From contig NZ_CP052766.1 of NCBI RefSeq assembly GCF_002499975.2, positions 2,356,001 to 2,420,000 on the forward strand: a DNA stretch of 64,000 nucleotides, read 5' to 3'. Below the pieces are notes generated by a model. It searched no databases. It had not been told where the DNA came from and was given only the letters and a program-made list of their open reading frames with translations. Position numbers and translations under genes: made by a program. The DNA comes from Alteromonas pelagimontana (GTDB lineage Bacteria > Pseudomonadota > Gammaproteobacteria > Enterobacterales > Alteromonadaceae). Positions 43,857 through 51,479 of this stretch are shown here, piece after piece (the stretch's first letter is position 1; every line of letters starts with the position of its first letter).

Positions 43857-46028
43857 TTAAGCCTGCTCCAGTTTCGCGTATGCCAGTACTAGCCATTTGC
43901 TACCAAAGTCGTCAAAGTTAACCTGCACCCGGGCGTGATCGCCAGAGCCTTCGTAGTTGAGCACAATACCCTCGCCGAACTTTCTATGCGCCACGCGCTG
44001 GCCGAGGGTGAACCCGCTGTTTTCAAATGCTTCATGGGATGTTGCGCGACTAAAACGATTGTGCACGGGGCGGGAGATAGTAGATTTTAGCCTGACCTCT
44101 TCTACACATTCAGCGGGAATTTCACGAATAAAGCGCGACGCGGTGTGGTATTTATCCTGTCCATACACCCGGCGGCTCTCTGCATAGGTGATGAACAGCT
44201 TCTTCATAGCGCGTGTCATCCCCACGTAGCAAAGCCGCCTTTCTTCTTCCATTCGGCCAGGTTCATCATTGGTCATCTGGCTGGGGAACATGCCTTCTTC
44301 CACACCAGCCAAAAATACTAAAGGAAATTCCAGCCCTTTGGCAGTGTGGATGGTCATCATTTGCACCGCATCTTGATTCGTTTGCGCCTGGGTTTCACCC
44401 GCTTCCAGTGAAGCATGGGCTAAAAAGGCTGCCAAAGCCGTCATTTCTTCCGCTTCTTCCGGCACCACGTATTGTTTACAGGCGGTAACCAGTTCTTCCA
44501 GGTTTTCCAGCCGAGCCTGGGCCTTCTCGCCTTTTTCAGCTTGATACATGGCATACAAGCCAGATTTTTTTATCGTTGTATCGGCTTGTTCTTCCAGCGG
44601 ATAATCCTGCACTTGTTGCTCTAGCTCGCTAACTAATGTAGTGAAACTCTGTAACGCATTAGCAGCACGTCCTTTAAGGGCATTTTCATTCAGCAGCCAG
44701 TGACTCGCTTGCCATAAGGAACAATTATGCTGGCGCGCGGCTTCTCTTACCTGCATTAGGGTTTTTTCACCAATTCCGCGGCTTGGCGTATTGACCACCC
44801 GCTCAAAAGCCGCATCATCGTGGGGGTGATTAATCATGCGCAGATAACCTAACGCATCTTTAATTTCCTGTCGTTCGAAGAAGCGCAGGCCGCCGTATAT
44901 CCGATACGCGATGCTTTCGTGCAATAAGGCCTCTTCCAGCACCCGTGACTGAGCATTATTGCGATACAAAATGGCACTTTCTGCCAGTGCGTTTCCTTGC
45001 TGTAACCAGTTTTTAATCTGCGAAACAATAAAGCGCGCTTCGTCTAGTTCATTAAAACCGGCATACACCGAGATTAATTCGCCGTCGCTACCGTCAGTCC
45101 ACAGTTCTTTACCCAAACGTCCGGAATTGTTGTCAATTACTGCATTTGCCGCTTTTAGAATGGTGGCAGTGGAACGGTAATTCTGCTCCAGCCGAATAGT
45201 GGCTGGCGCAGGAAAATCTTTTAAGAAATGATGAATGTTATCTACATTCGCGCCGCGCCAGCCATAAATTGACTGATCGTCATCGCCCACGATCATAATG
45301 TTGTTGTTCGCACCGGTACATAACATACGTAACCAGGAATACTGAATATTGTTGGTGTCCTGAAACTCGTCCACCAGTACCGCGCGAAAACGCTTCTGAT
45401 AATGCGCTAACACTTCCGGATTTTTCGCCCATAGCTCGTGAGCCCTAAGCAATAATTCTGCAAAATCTACCAACCCGGAACGATCGCAGGCTTCCTGATA
45501 GGCGGCGTAAATATCCCGCATTTTCTGCTGTGTGTGATCGCCATGAGTTTCTATATGCTGCGGGCGCAAGCCTTCATCTTTATTGCCGTTGATGTACCAC
45601 TGGATCGGGCGGGGAGCCCAATGTTTTTCGTCCAGATTCATGGCGCGTAGAATTCGGCGTATCAGCCGGTATTGATCATCGGAGTCCAGAATCTGGAAGT
45701 TTTCTGGCAGGCCCGCTTCAGCATGATGACTGCGTAACAGCCGGTGAGCCAGGCCGTGAAACGTACCAATCCACATATTGTGTAAACCACGACCCATCAA
45801 GGATTCGATTCGGCCGCGCATTTCCCGTGCAGCTTTATTGGTAAAAGTTACCGCCAGAATGGAAAACGGGGCAATGTTTTCCACTTCCATCAGCCAGGCG
45901 ATACGGTGCACCAGTACCCGGGTTTTTCCACTACCAGCACCAGCTAATACCAGCATATTTGAGAGTGGCGCCGCGACAGCTTCACGTTGTTTGTCGTTTA
46001 AGTCGTCAAGCAGTAGGGATACATCCAT
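43857..46028 (-). CDS. uvrD: DNA helicase II UvrD
   Basis: The 723-residue length is that of E. coli UvrD. Motifs appear in order: LAGAGSGKTRVLVHRI (Walker A, about 28-43), FTNKAAREMRGRI, VDEFQDTNNIQYSWL (II), IMIVGDDDQSIYGWRGA (III), RLEQNYRSTATIL (IV), MMTIHTAKGLEFPLVFLAG (V) and CYVGMTRA (VI). The end carries the Tudor-like KFGEGIVLNYEGSGDHARVQVNF segment. It unwinds 3'-5' in nucleotide excision and mismatch repair. This is the housekeeping copy and is distinct from the fusion helicase of the nearby island. Confidence 0.96.
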   Translation of the reverse strand: MDVSLLLDDLNDKQREAVAAPLSNMLVLAGAGSGKTRVLVHRIAWLMEVENIAPFSILAVTFTNKAAREMRGRIESLMGRGLHNMWIGTFHGLAHRLLRSHHAEAGLPENFQILDSDDQYRLIRRILRAMNLDEKHWAPRPIQWYINGNKDEGLRPQHIETHGDHTQQKMRDIYAAYQEACDRSGLVDFAELLLRAHELWAKNPEVLAHYQKRFRAVLVDEFQDTNNIQYSWLRMLCTGANNNIMIVGDDDQSIYGWRGANVDNIHHFLKDFPAPATIRLEQNYRSTATILKAANAVIDNNSGRLGKELWTDGSDGELISVYAGFNELDEARFIVSQIKNWLQQGNALAESAILYRNNAQSRVLEEALLHESIAYRIYGGLRFFERQEIKDALGYLRMINHPHDDAAFERVVNTPSRGIGEKTLMQVREAARQHNCSLWQASHWLLNENALKGRAANALQSFTTLVSELEQQVQDYPLEEQADTTIKKSGLYAMYQAEKGEKAQARLENLEELVTACKQYVVPEEAEEMTALAAFLAHASLEAGETQAQTNQDAVQMMTIHTAKGLEFPLVFLAGVEEGMFPSQMTNDEPGRMEEERRLCYVGMTRAMKKLFITYAESRRVYGQDKYHTASRFIREIPAECVEEVRLKSTISRPVHNRFSRATSHEAFENSGFTLGQRVAHRKFGEGIVLNYEGSGDHARVQVNFDDFGSKWLVLAYAKLEQA

Positions 46029-46336
46029 AATGTTTGGTTACCTGTCTTATCATTATTAAAAAGCTAAGGCGATTTGAGCGTAAATGTAACGCTGCGTACA
46101 ATATTTTTAAGAATTTATCGCCTTTGAAGGTGTAGGCCCTTAGAAGACAATGCGCTACAAGTGGCCGAAAGACGCCGTAATTATGCCAGACAAAACTGTG
46201 AATTTATACAGCGTAAGAGCAACGGTAGATTAAACCGTAAGTACAGAAGAAGATACTCGTAGTGAAGGCCTAAAGCAGAATTGTAGGTAGCCTGAGAAAC
46301 AAAAAACACTCGATATCACGGATATTTTTATTACAC
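46029..46336. other. 308-bp gap between divergent uvrD and the MerR operon
   Basis: The gap should carry the minus-strand uvrD promoter near 46030-46120. No LexA box with a clear CTGT...ACAG core was noticed, and no gene is visible. The MerR-type promoter begins at its right end. Confidence 0.5.
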
Positions 46337-46368
46337 TTGACTCTAGAGCCAGGTCCAGAGTTTATAAT
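46337..46368 (+). promoter_or_regulatory. MerR/ZntR-type promoter-operator with 20-bp spacer
   Basis: TTGACT (46337-46342) and TATAAT (46363-46368) are separated by exactly 20 bp, the long spacer diagnostic of MerR-activated promoters. The spacer region contains a dyad, CTCTAGAGCC / AGGTCCAGAG (46341-46360), matching 7 of 10 positions and resembling ZntR operators. The predicted transcription start is at about 46375. Confidence 0.85.
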
Positions 46369-46375
46369 GCATCCC

Positions 46376-46801
46376 ATGAAAGAATCATCAACACTAAAAA
46401 TAGGTGAGTTGGCGAAAGAAGCCGGCGTTACCGTCGATACGATCCGCTTTTATGAAAATAAAGGTTTGCTGGCACCATTGCAGCGGTCGCAGGGAGGGTA
46501 TCGAATCTTCGCCCAGTCGGATAAAGAGCGACTGTTGTTTATTCAACGGGCGAAAAAGGTGGGCTTCACATTGGATGAAATTGGCGAGCTGCTGGAGCTG
46601 CAACTTCATCCCGGCGATCACACCTGCGAAGAAGTGAAACATCACACCCAGCAGAAAATTGATCAGGTAAGCGAAAAAATTGGTGAATTGGTGCGTATTC
46701 AGCGTTCGCTGCAGCGGCTTCATACTGCCTGCTGCGGAGGCCCGGAAAGCGCCGACCATTGTTCTATTTTGCAAATATTAGCGTCTACGGAACCATTATG
46801 A
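46376..46801 (+). CDS. MerR-family heavy-metal regulator (ZntR/CadR-like)
   Basis: From the ATG at 46376 the protein has 141 residues. It starts with the MerR helix-turn-helix LKIGELAKEAGVTVDTIRFYENKGLL, then the dimerisation helix, and a metal loop including Cys in HTCEE, HTACCGGPESADHCSIL near the C-terminus. This Cys-rich loop fits Zn, Cd or Cu sensing. An open frame from 46337 is really the -35 box of the promoter. The permease gene overlaps its stop by 4 bp (ATGA). It should activate its own operon when metal is high. Confidence 0.9.
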   Translation: MKESSTLKIGELAKEAGVTVDTIRFYENKGLLAPLQRSQGGYRIFAQSDKERLLFIQRAKKVGFTLDEIGELLELQLHPGDHTCEEVKHHTQQKIDQVSEKIGELVRIQRSLQRLHTACCGGPESADHCSILQILASTEPL

Positions 46802-48039
46802 ACGATTTAGCATTACTGGCACAAAACTTTGTTAGTCTATTTATGGAATCGGCGCCCTGGTTATTACTGGGATTGCTGGTCGCTGGCGTCATGCACGAGT
46901 TGGTGCCTATCTCGTTGCTACAAAAGCACATGGGCTCTAACTCATTTGGCGCGGTGGGAAAATCTGCAATTATTGGCGCGCCACTGCCGCTGTGCTCCTG
47001 CGGTGTTATTCCCGCCGCCGTAGGGCTAAGGCGAAGCGGTGCTTCGAAACCGGCTACGGTATCGTTTTTAGTGTCGACGCCTGAAACCGGGGTCGATTCT
47101 GTTGCTGTTTCCTACGCGCTGTTAGGCCCTTTATTCGCCATTGTACGGCCTGTTGCCGCGGTTATCAGCGCTGTGTATGCAGGATTGATGGTGAAGTGGT
47201 TTGATACCGACAGTAGCGAAAATAGTAAAACGCGAGCTGTGTCTTCTACTTCAGAGCAAAAAAGTTGTTGCTCTGGCTCTCCTGCGGCAAAGGCTAAAAC
47301 CAGTGAATCGACCTCTTGTTGTAGCAGTAAAGCGGCGGCAACGCCTGCAGTTTCTACGTCCTGTTGTGGCAGTAAGCCCGCTGAGTCGGTACCTGCTCCA
47401 TCAGATTGTTCAGGTACCGCGCCCAGTGCGACAATAAAAACTGAAAGCAGGGAAAAAGGCAATATTGCCACTGTTTTTCAATTCGCCACCGGCCAGCTGT
47501 TGGCTGATATTGCAGTATGGTTACTAATTGGTTTAGTACTCGCGGCCGTCATTCAAACCTGGGTGCCTACTAACTTTTTAACCCAATGGGGCGATGGTTT
47601 TATTGCCATGCTGATAATGGCAGTAATCGGCATTCCTATGTACATCTGCGCCACTGCATCGACACCTGTTGCCGTGGGCTTTTTGGCTGCGGGATTGTCT
47701 CCCGGTTCGGTACTGGTATTTTTACTGGCAGGCCCGGCGACGAATATTTCCACCATGGGCGTAATAGTCAAGGAACTCGGGATGCGTTCTTTATACCTCT
47801 ATCTGTTTAGCGTGGTGTCGGCCAGTATTGGTTTGGGCTACGCGCTTAATTGGGCGGTCGACGCTTTCAGTTTGCAGGGCTTCATTACCAGTGGTCAAGG
47901 CGCTCATGAACATGGTCAATGGAATGCAGTTTATGCGCTGTGTGCAGTGGTACTGGCGGGGCTTATTATCCGCCTGGGGTGGCAAAATCTTCAGCAGCGC
48001 TTTAGTAAGGAATCGGCAACTAGCAGTTGCTGTCATTAA
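46798..48039 (+). CDS. SO_0444-family Cu/Zn efflux permease
   Basis: Read from MNDLALLAQN the protein has 413 residues. Two blocks of four membrane helices (about 10-135 and 225-410) flank a Cys-rich soluble loop with pairs Cys157-158, Cys174-175, Cys189-190 and Cys204. The first block contains PLPLCSCGVIP (Cys66, Cys68), a conserved pair in this permease family, and the second has the related MYICATASTPVAVGFLAAGLSPG. The family (named from Shewanella SO_0444) exports copper or zinc. Translational overlap with the MerR gene and the operator upstream support metal-induced efflux. The metal is not determined. Confidence 0.9.
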   Translation: MNDLALLAQNFVSLFMESAPWLLLGLLVAGVMHELVPISLLQKHMGSNSFGAVGKSAIIGAPLPLCSCGVIPAAVGLRRSGASKPATVSFLVSTPETGVDSVAVSYALLGPLFAIVRPVAAVISAVYAGLMVKWFDTDSSENSKTRAVSSTSEQKSCCSGSPAAKAKTSESTSCCSSKAAATPAVSTSCCGSKPAESVPAPSDCSGTAPSATIKTESREKGNIATVFQFATGQLLADIAVWLLIGLVLAAVIQTWVPTNFLTQWGDGFIAMLIMAVIGIPMYICATASTPVAVGFLAAGLSPGSVLVFLLAGPATNISTMGVIVKELGMRSLYLYLFSVVSASIGLGYALNWAVDAFSLQGFITSGQGAHEHGQWNAVYALCAVVLAGLIIRLGWQNLQQRFSKESATSSCCH

Positions 48040-48046
48040 CTTTCCT

Positions 48047-48075
48047 AAGCACCAGGGAACGATTCACTGGTGCTT
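48047..48075 (+). terminator. Probable terminator after the metal permease
   Basis: AAGCACCAG (48047-48055) pairs with CTGGTGCTT (48067-48075) around an 11-base loop. The following CCTTT is only a weak U-tract. Confidence 0.6.
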
Positions 48076-48163
48076 CCTTTCTGGTGATTATTTCTCATAG
48101 CATCCTGACGCCGTTGTAAACCTCTGAGCTAAATAGCCAGTACACATTAAACAGACCGGATTA

Positions 48164-49198
48164 ATGATGTCGCCGGTAGACACGTTAAATGAGGTGGCAG
48201 AGACAATGGCAACGAGAAAAGGTAACGAGGCAGATACATTTACAGAGCTGCCAATGACGGCATGGTGGACAATTCTAAAACGCGTTTACACAAAAATGCA
48301 GCAGCACAATTTGTCACTCATCGCCGCCGGTGTAGCATTTTATTTCTTACTTGCCATTTTCCCGCTGCTGGCCGGCATTATTTCTCTGTATGGTTTATTA
48401 GTTTCGCCTGATGAACTGCAAGATCATATGACGTTGCTTATTAACGTAGTACCTGCAGACAGCCGTTACATCATCGAAAATCAGCTTGAAAGCCTTATCA
48501 ATAACTCGAACGTGGCGTTGAGTTCGGGTTTTATCATCAGCCTTATTCTTACTTTATGGAGTAGCAGCAAAGGTGCGAACGCCCTAATCACTGCCTGCAA
48601 TATTACTTACAACGAAACCCATAGCAGAAGCTTCTTAAAAGCGATTTTGGCGCGCATGGTGTTAACTGCGTGCATTATTATTGTTGTCATTACGTCGTTG
48701 ATATTTATTACTGTTTTACCCCAGTTACTTAGCTGGCTGACAGGAAACTGGTTGTCAGATGATGCAGCTCGTTGGATTACCTGGCCCGTATTAATGTTGG
48801 TTTTTAATGCTGGCTTGGCCACCTTATATCGCTATGGCCCACATCGCGCGCCTGCAAAATGGACATGGGTGACGCCGGGATCGTTGCTGGCTACTGTGGT
48901 GTGGGTGATAGGCTCGTTAGCTTTTTCATTTTATCTGGCAGAATTTGCTACCTATAACAAAACCTATGGTTCGGTGGGCGGAATAGTCATTTTATTAATG
49001 TGGCTTTATTTAAGTGCTTATATCATTTTGCTGGGAGCAGAATTTAACTCTGCCATGGAGCTTCAGACCGAGCGCGACAGTACCACCGGAACGCCCAAAC
49101 CTAAGGGAGCGCGAGGCGCTTTCGTGGCAGATCATTCGCCTCAGGATGCACCTGATACACATTCAACCCCATCGTCGTTTAAAGAAAGAAAAAGCTAG
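48164..49198 (+). CDS. YihY/BrkB family membrane protein
   Basis: The 344-residue protein has six helices and the family hallmarks LIAAGVAFYFLLAIFPLLAGIISLYG (about 48-73), WSSSKGANALITACNITYNE, and FATYNKTYGSVGGIVILLMWLYLSAYIILLGAEFNS (about 265-300). The family was once annotated as RNase BN, which is now known to be wrong; its function is still unclear. The tail (about 305-344) is polar. The exact start is uncertain because several ATGs lie close together (48164, 48206). It converges on acpH. Confidence 0.88.
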   Translation: MMSPVDTLNEVAETMATRKGNEADTFTELPMTAWWTILKRVYTKMQQHNLSLIAAGVAFYFLLAIFPLLAGIISLYGLLVSPDELQDHMTLLINVVPADSRYIIENQLESLINNSNVALSSGFIISLILTLWSSSKGANALITACNITYNETHSRSFLKAILARMVLTACIIIVVITSLIFITVLPQLLSWLTGNWLSDDAARWITWPVLMLVFNAGLATLYRYGPHRAPAKWTWVTPGSLLATVVWVIGSLAFSFYLAEFATYNKTYGSVGGIVILLMWLYLSAYIILLGAEFNSAMELQTERDSTTGTPKPKGARGAFVADHSPQDAPDTHSTPSSFKERKS

Positions 49199-49215
49199 CC
49201 AAAATCGCCTGCTAC

Positions 49216-49800
49216 TTACAATTCCGGACTGTGCGCGGCGACATGTGCGATTAATTGAGGGAAAAATGCTGTAAAGCATTCTTCAAGCGCCTGATAATTT
49301 GGCGTGATTTCTTCAATGCTGCCATTGAATTGATTGGGAAACCGGATCCGCGCTGAAATTTTATCCAGCGCAAAGGCCACACCATTTAGCGCCCGATAGT
49401 TGCTTAACCAGCCTTGTTCAACCATACTGCCGACAACGGGTTGCATTTGAGCTGGCATAATGGCAATGCGTTGTTCCAACCGTTGATAAGCTTGATCACA
49501 AAAGCTGTCAAAATCTGTAGCACTATAGTTCAACCAATGCTTGATCAAGTAATGGTCAAATAACACGTCCAAGGCTATTCCTGCAAAACGCCTTCTCTGC
49601 GCACTAAAGCAGCTTTTGGCTTCTTTTACGTAAGGGTGGTTGTCAGTGTACGCGTCTACTAAATAATGATTTCGTAGCCCCGCTACTACATCTGCAGAAT
49701 AGGCGCTTGTGTCGACGCCTCGGCGGAAGTCCCCCAGCAGGTTGCCGAAATGGGAATCGGGAGTGGGCTGGGCAAGATACAAATGAGCAAGGTAATTCAT
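49216..49800 (-). CDS. acpH: Acyl carrier protein phosphodiesterase (AcpH)
   Basis: The 194-residue length and the start MNYLAHLYLAQPTPDSHFGNLLGDFRRGVDTSAYSADVVAGLRNHYLVDAYTD match AcpH/DUF479. It has the HD-like metal residues seen as GLRNHYLVDAYTDNHP and DVLFDHYLIKHW. The enzyme removes the 4'-phosphopantetheine arm from holo-ACP in fatty-acid metabolism. The gene is monocistronic and converges on yihY with a 17-bp gap. Confidence 0.9.
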   Translation of the reverse strand: MNYLAHLYLAQPTPDSHFGNLLGDFRRGVDTSAYSADVVAGLRNHYLVDAYTDNHPYVKEAKSCFSAQRRRFAGIALDVLFDHYLIKHWLNYSATDFDSFCDQAYQRLEQRIAIMPAQMQPVVGSMVEQGWLSNYRALNGVAFALDKISARIRFPNQFNGSIEEITPNYQALEECFTAFFPQLIAHVAAHSPEL

Positions 49801-49892
49801 CTACAATAGAATAGCATATGACAGACAAGCGGGGATGATGTCATATGCATTGCGCTTTTTCTGCTTTTACTCTTTAGCAACTATAGGAATGT

Positions 49893-50396
49893 ATGACAAA
49901 CCACACGGTTTTAAAAACTGAATCAGATCGACTGAGCGCGCTTTACCAACTAGAAATTTTAGATACGCCGCCCGATGAGCGTTTCGATGCCATTACTGCA
50001 AAAGCCCAGCAATACTTCAACAGTTCAATATGTCTTATCAGTTTCGTAGCCGACGATCGACAATGGTTTAAATCCCGCCAGGGATTAGATGCTGTTGAAA
50101 CTGAGCGTCACGTGTCTTTTTGTGCTTATGCCATAGCAGAAGAAGAATACCTTTATATTCCCGATACTCACGAAGACTTCAGGTTTCGCAATAATCCATT
50201 AGTAAAAGGTGCACCTTTTATCCGCGCCTATGCTGGCGCCATTATTTATTCCCCTGACGGTTATGCGTTGGGTACATTATGTATTATTCATAACGATGTG
50301 TTGGTGCTATCCGACGAAGACATTACTATGCTGATGAAATTCGCAAAGATGGTGGAAGCAGAGTTGGCGGCTCAACAACAGTCGGTAGAGCAGTAA
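49893..50396 (+). CDS. GAF domain protein
   Basis: A 167-residue stand-alone GAF domain with the familiar start ESDRLSALYQLEILDTPPDERFDAITAKAQQYFNSSICLISFVADDRQWFKSRQGLDA (about 7-65) and IRAYAGAIIYSPDGYALGTLCIIHN near 108-133. This N-terminal GAF type usually precedes GGDEF or kinase domains but here ends without an output module. It may bind a small ligand and act through a partner; the ligand is unknown. Expressed alone, between acpH and arfB. Confidence 0.88.
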   Translation: MTNHTVLKTESDRLSALYQLEILDTPPDERFDAITAKAQQYFNSSICLISFVADDRQWFKSRQGLDAVETERHVSFCAYAIAEEEYLYIPDTHEDFRFRNNPLVKGAPFIRAYAGAIIYSPDGYALGTLCIIHNDVLVLSDEDITMLMKFAKMVEAELAAQQQSVEQ

Positions 50397-50425
50397 GTTG
50401 ACATAAGCTAAAACGATTCGCTTAG

Positions 50426-50839
50426 TTATATATCCACTTTTTGACGCATTTGTTTAGTCTGACTGAGTTTCTTTTTAGCTTCTTTGCGGCGGATCTTTGC
50501 CCCTTTGCTAATCCGCGTAGGCTTGCGCTTTTTCTTCACTACCGTACCAGAAACAATCCATTCTGAAAGTCGCTTTAATGCGTCGAGCTTGTTTTGTTCC
50601 TGAGTGCGGTAACTTTGCGCTTTTAGCACAAATACGCCGTCTGTATTTACCCGATTGTCGGATTGTTCCAGCAGTCTTTGCTTTAATTCAGAGGGAAGGG
50701 AAGAGGCTTGTATATCAAAACGTAAATGAATAGCGCTACTGACTTTATTGACATTCTGGCCTCCGGCACCTTGCGCTCTGATGGCACTCAGCTCAACGTC
50801 GTCATCGGCAAGTTGTAAAGTGGGAGTAATGTCTATCAT
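50426..50839 (-). CDS. arfB: Alternative ribosome-rescue factor ArfB (YaeJ)
   Basis: The 137-residue protein has the peptidyl-release GGQ in IRAQGAGGQNVNKVSSAIHLRFD (GGQ at about 26-28) and a basic tail (VVKKKRKPTRISKGAKIRRKEAKKKLSQTKQMRQKV). ArfB uses the tail to enter the mRNA channel of stalled ribosomes and the GGQ loop to free the peptide. Length and motif order are standard. It converges with the GAF gene at a 29-bp gap. Confidence 0.95.
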   Translation of the reverse strand: MIDITPTLQLADDDVELSAIRAQGAGGQNVNKVSSAIHLRFDIQASSLPSELKQRLLEQSDNRVNTDGVFVLKAQSYRTQEQNKLDALKRLSEWIVSGTVVKKKRKPTRISKGAKIRRKEAKKKLSQTKQMRQKVDI

Positions 50840-50934
50840 GAGCAGCCATTGTCTTAATTTAAATTGAAGAGTGAATTTTCAGGAGTGCCAAACGTTTGAT
50901 TATGATATTGCATTTTCTCACAATCGAAATAGAA

Positions 50935-50963
50935 ACGCTCCCGATAAAAGGTATCGGGAGCGT
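50935..50963 (-). terminator. Strong terminator after csbD
   Basis: ACGCTCCCGATA (50935-50946) and TATCGGGAGCGT (50952-50963) form a perfect 12-bp stem with a 5-base loop. Read on the minus strand it is followed by a T-rich tract. Confidence 0.85.
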
Positions 50964-51058
50964 AAGCATTTTAAATGCTAAGTAATGGAAATGCCACTTG
51001 CGCAGATATGTATGAATAAGAGACATCAGGTGGCCGCATTACTACATTAGTGGGTTAT

Positions 51059-51250
51059 TTAGCGAAAGTGTTCGTCCACTTCTTTTTCAGCTTCTTCGCG
51101 ACTTTTGCCGTATTTCTGCTGAATTTTACCGACCAGTTCGGTACGCTTTCCATCAATGACATCTAAATCATCGTCGGTTAATTTACCCCACTTCTGCTGA
51201 ACGTTGCCTTTAAGCTCTTTCCAGTTACCTTTCATACGATCACTGTTCAT
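51059..51250 (-). CDS. CsbD family stress protein
   Basis: The 63-residue protein matches the CsbD type: MNSDRMKGNWKELKGNVQQKWGKLTDDDLDVIDGKRTELVGKIQQ consensus, with the charged end EEAEKEVDEHFR. CsbD-like proteins are small, hydrophilic, often abundant in general stress; E. coli YjbJ is one. The molecular role is unknown. GGAGGAC precedes the ATG and a strong terminator follows, so expression may be high. Confidence 0.93.
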   Translation of the reverse strand: MNSDRMKGNWKELKGNVQQKWGKLTDDDLDVIDGKRTELVGKIQQKYGKSREEAEKEVDEHFR

Positions 51251-51479
51251 CGTGTCCTCCTTAGGGATTTTCTAACCTTGCGAATTCTTTTCGCACGGTA
51301 TAGTAGATAAGCAAGTGCTATACCAAATAAAGGGTATTACCTAAGGCATTGAAAAACAAATACTTTTCAACGATTTTAAAATTCCCGTATTGAATGTTGA
51401 ACCAGGCGATTTACTCTTTTACAAGGCCAGTGAAGGATTTACTCCAACAGGCCTGCGCCAGAAGTTCAGCTGAGAATCT

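Noticed and set aside
43857-46028. uvrD as a duplicate of the island helicase
   Set aside because: It has standard UvrD length and lacks the peptidase and Fe-S nuclease domains; the two are different SF1 lineages that happen to be near each other.
46337-46375. Upstream start of the MerR gene
   Set aside because: These bases form the -35 box, operator dyad and -10 box of the promoter.
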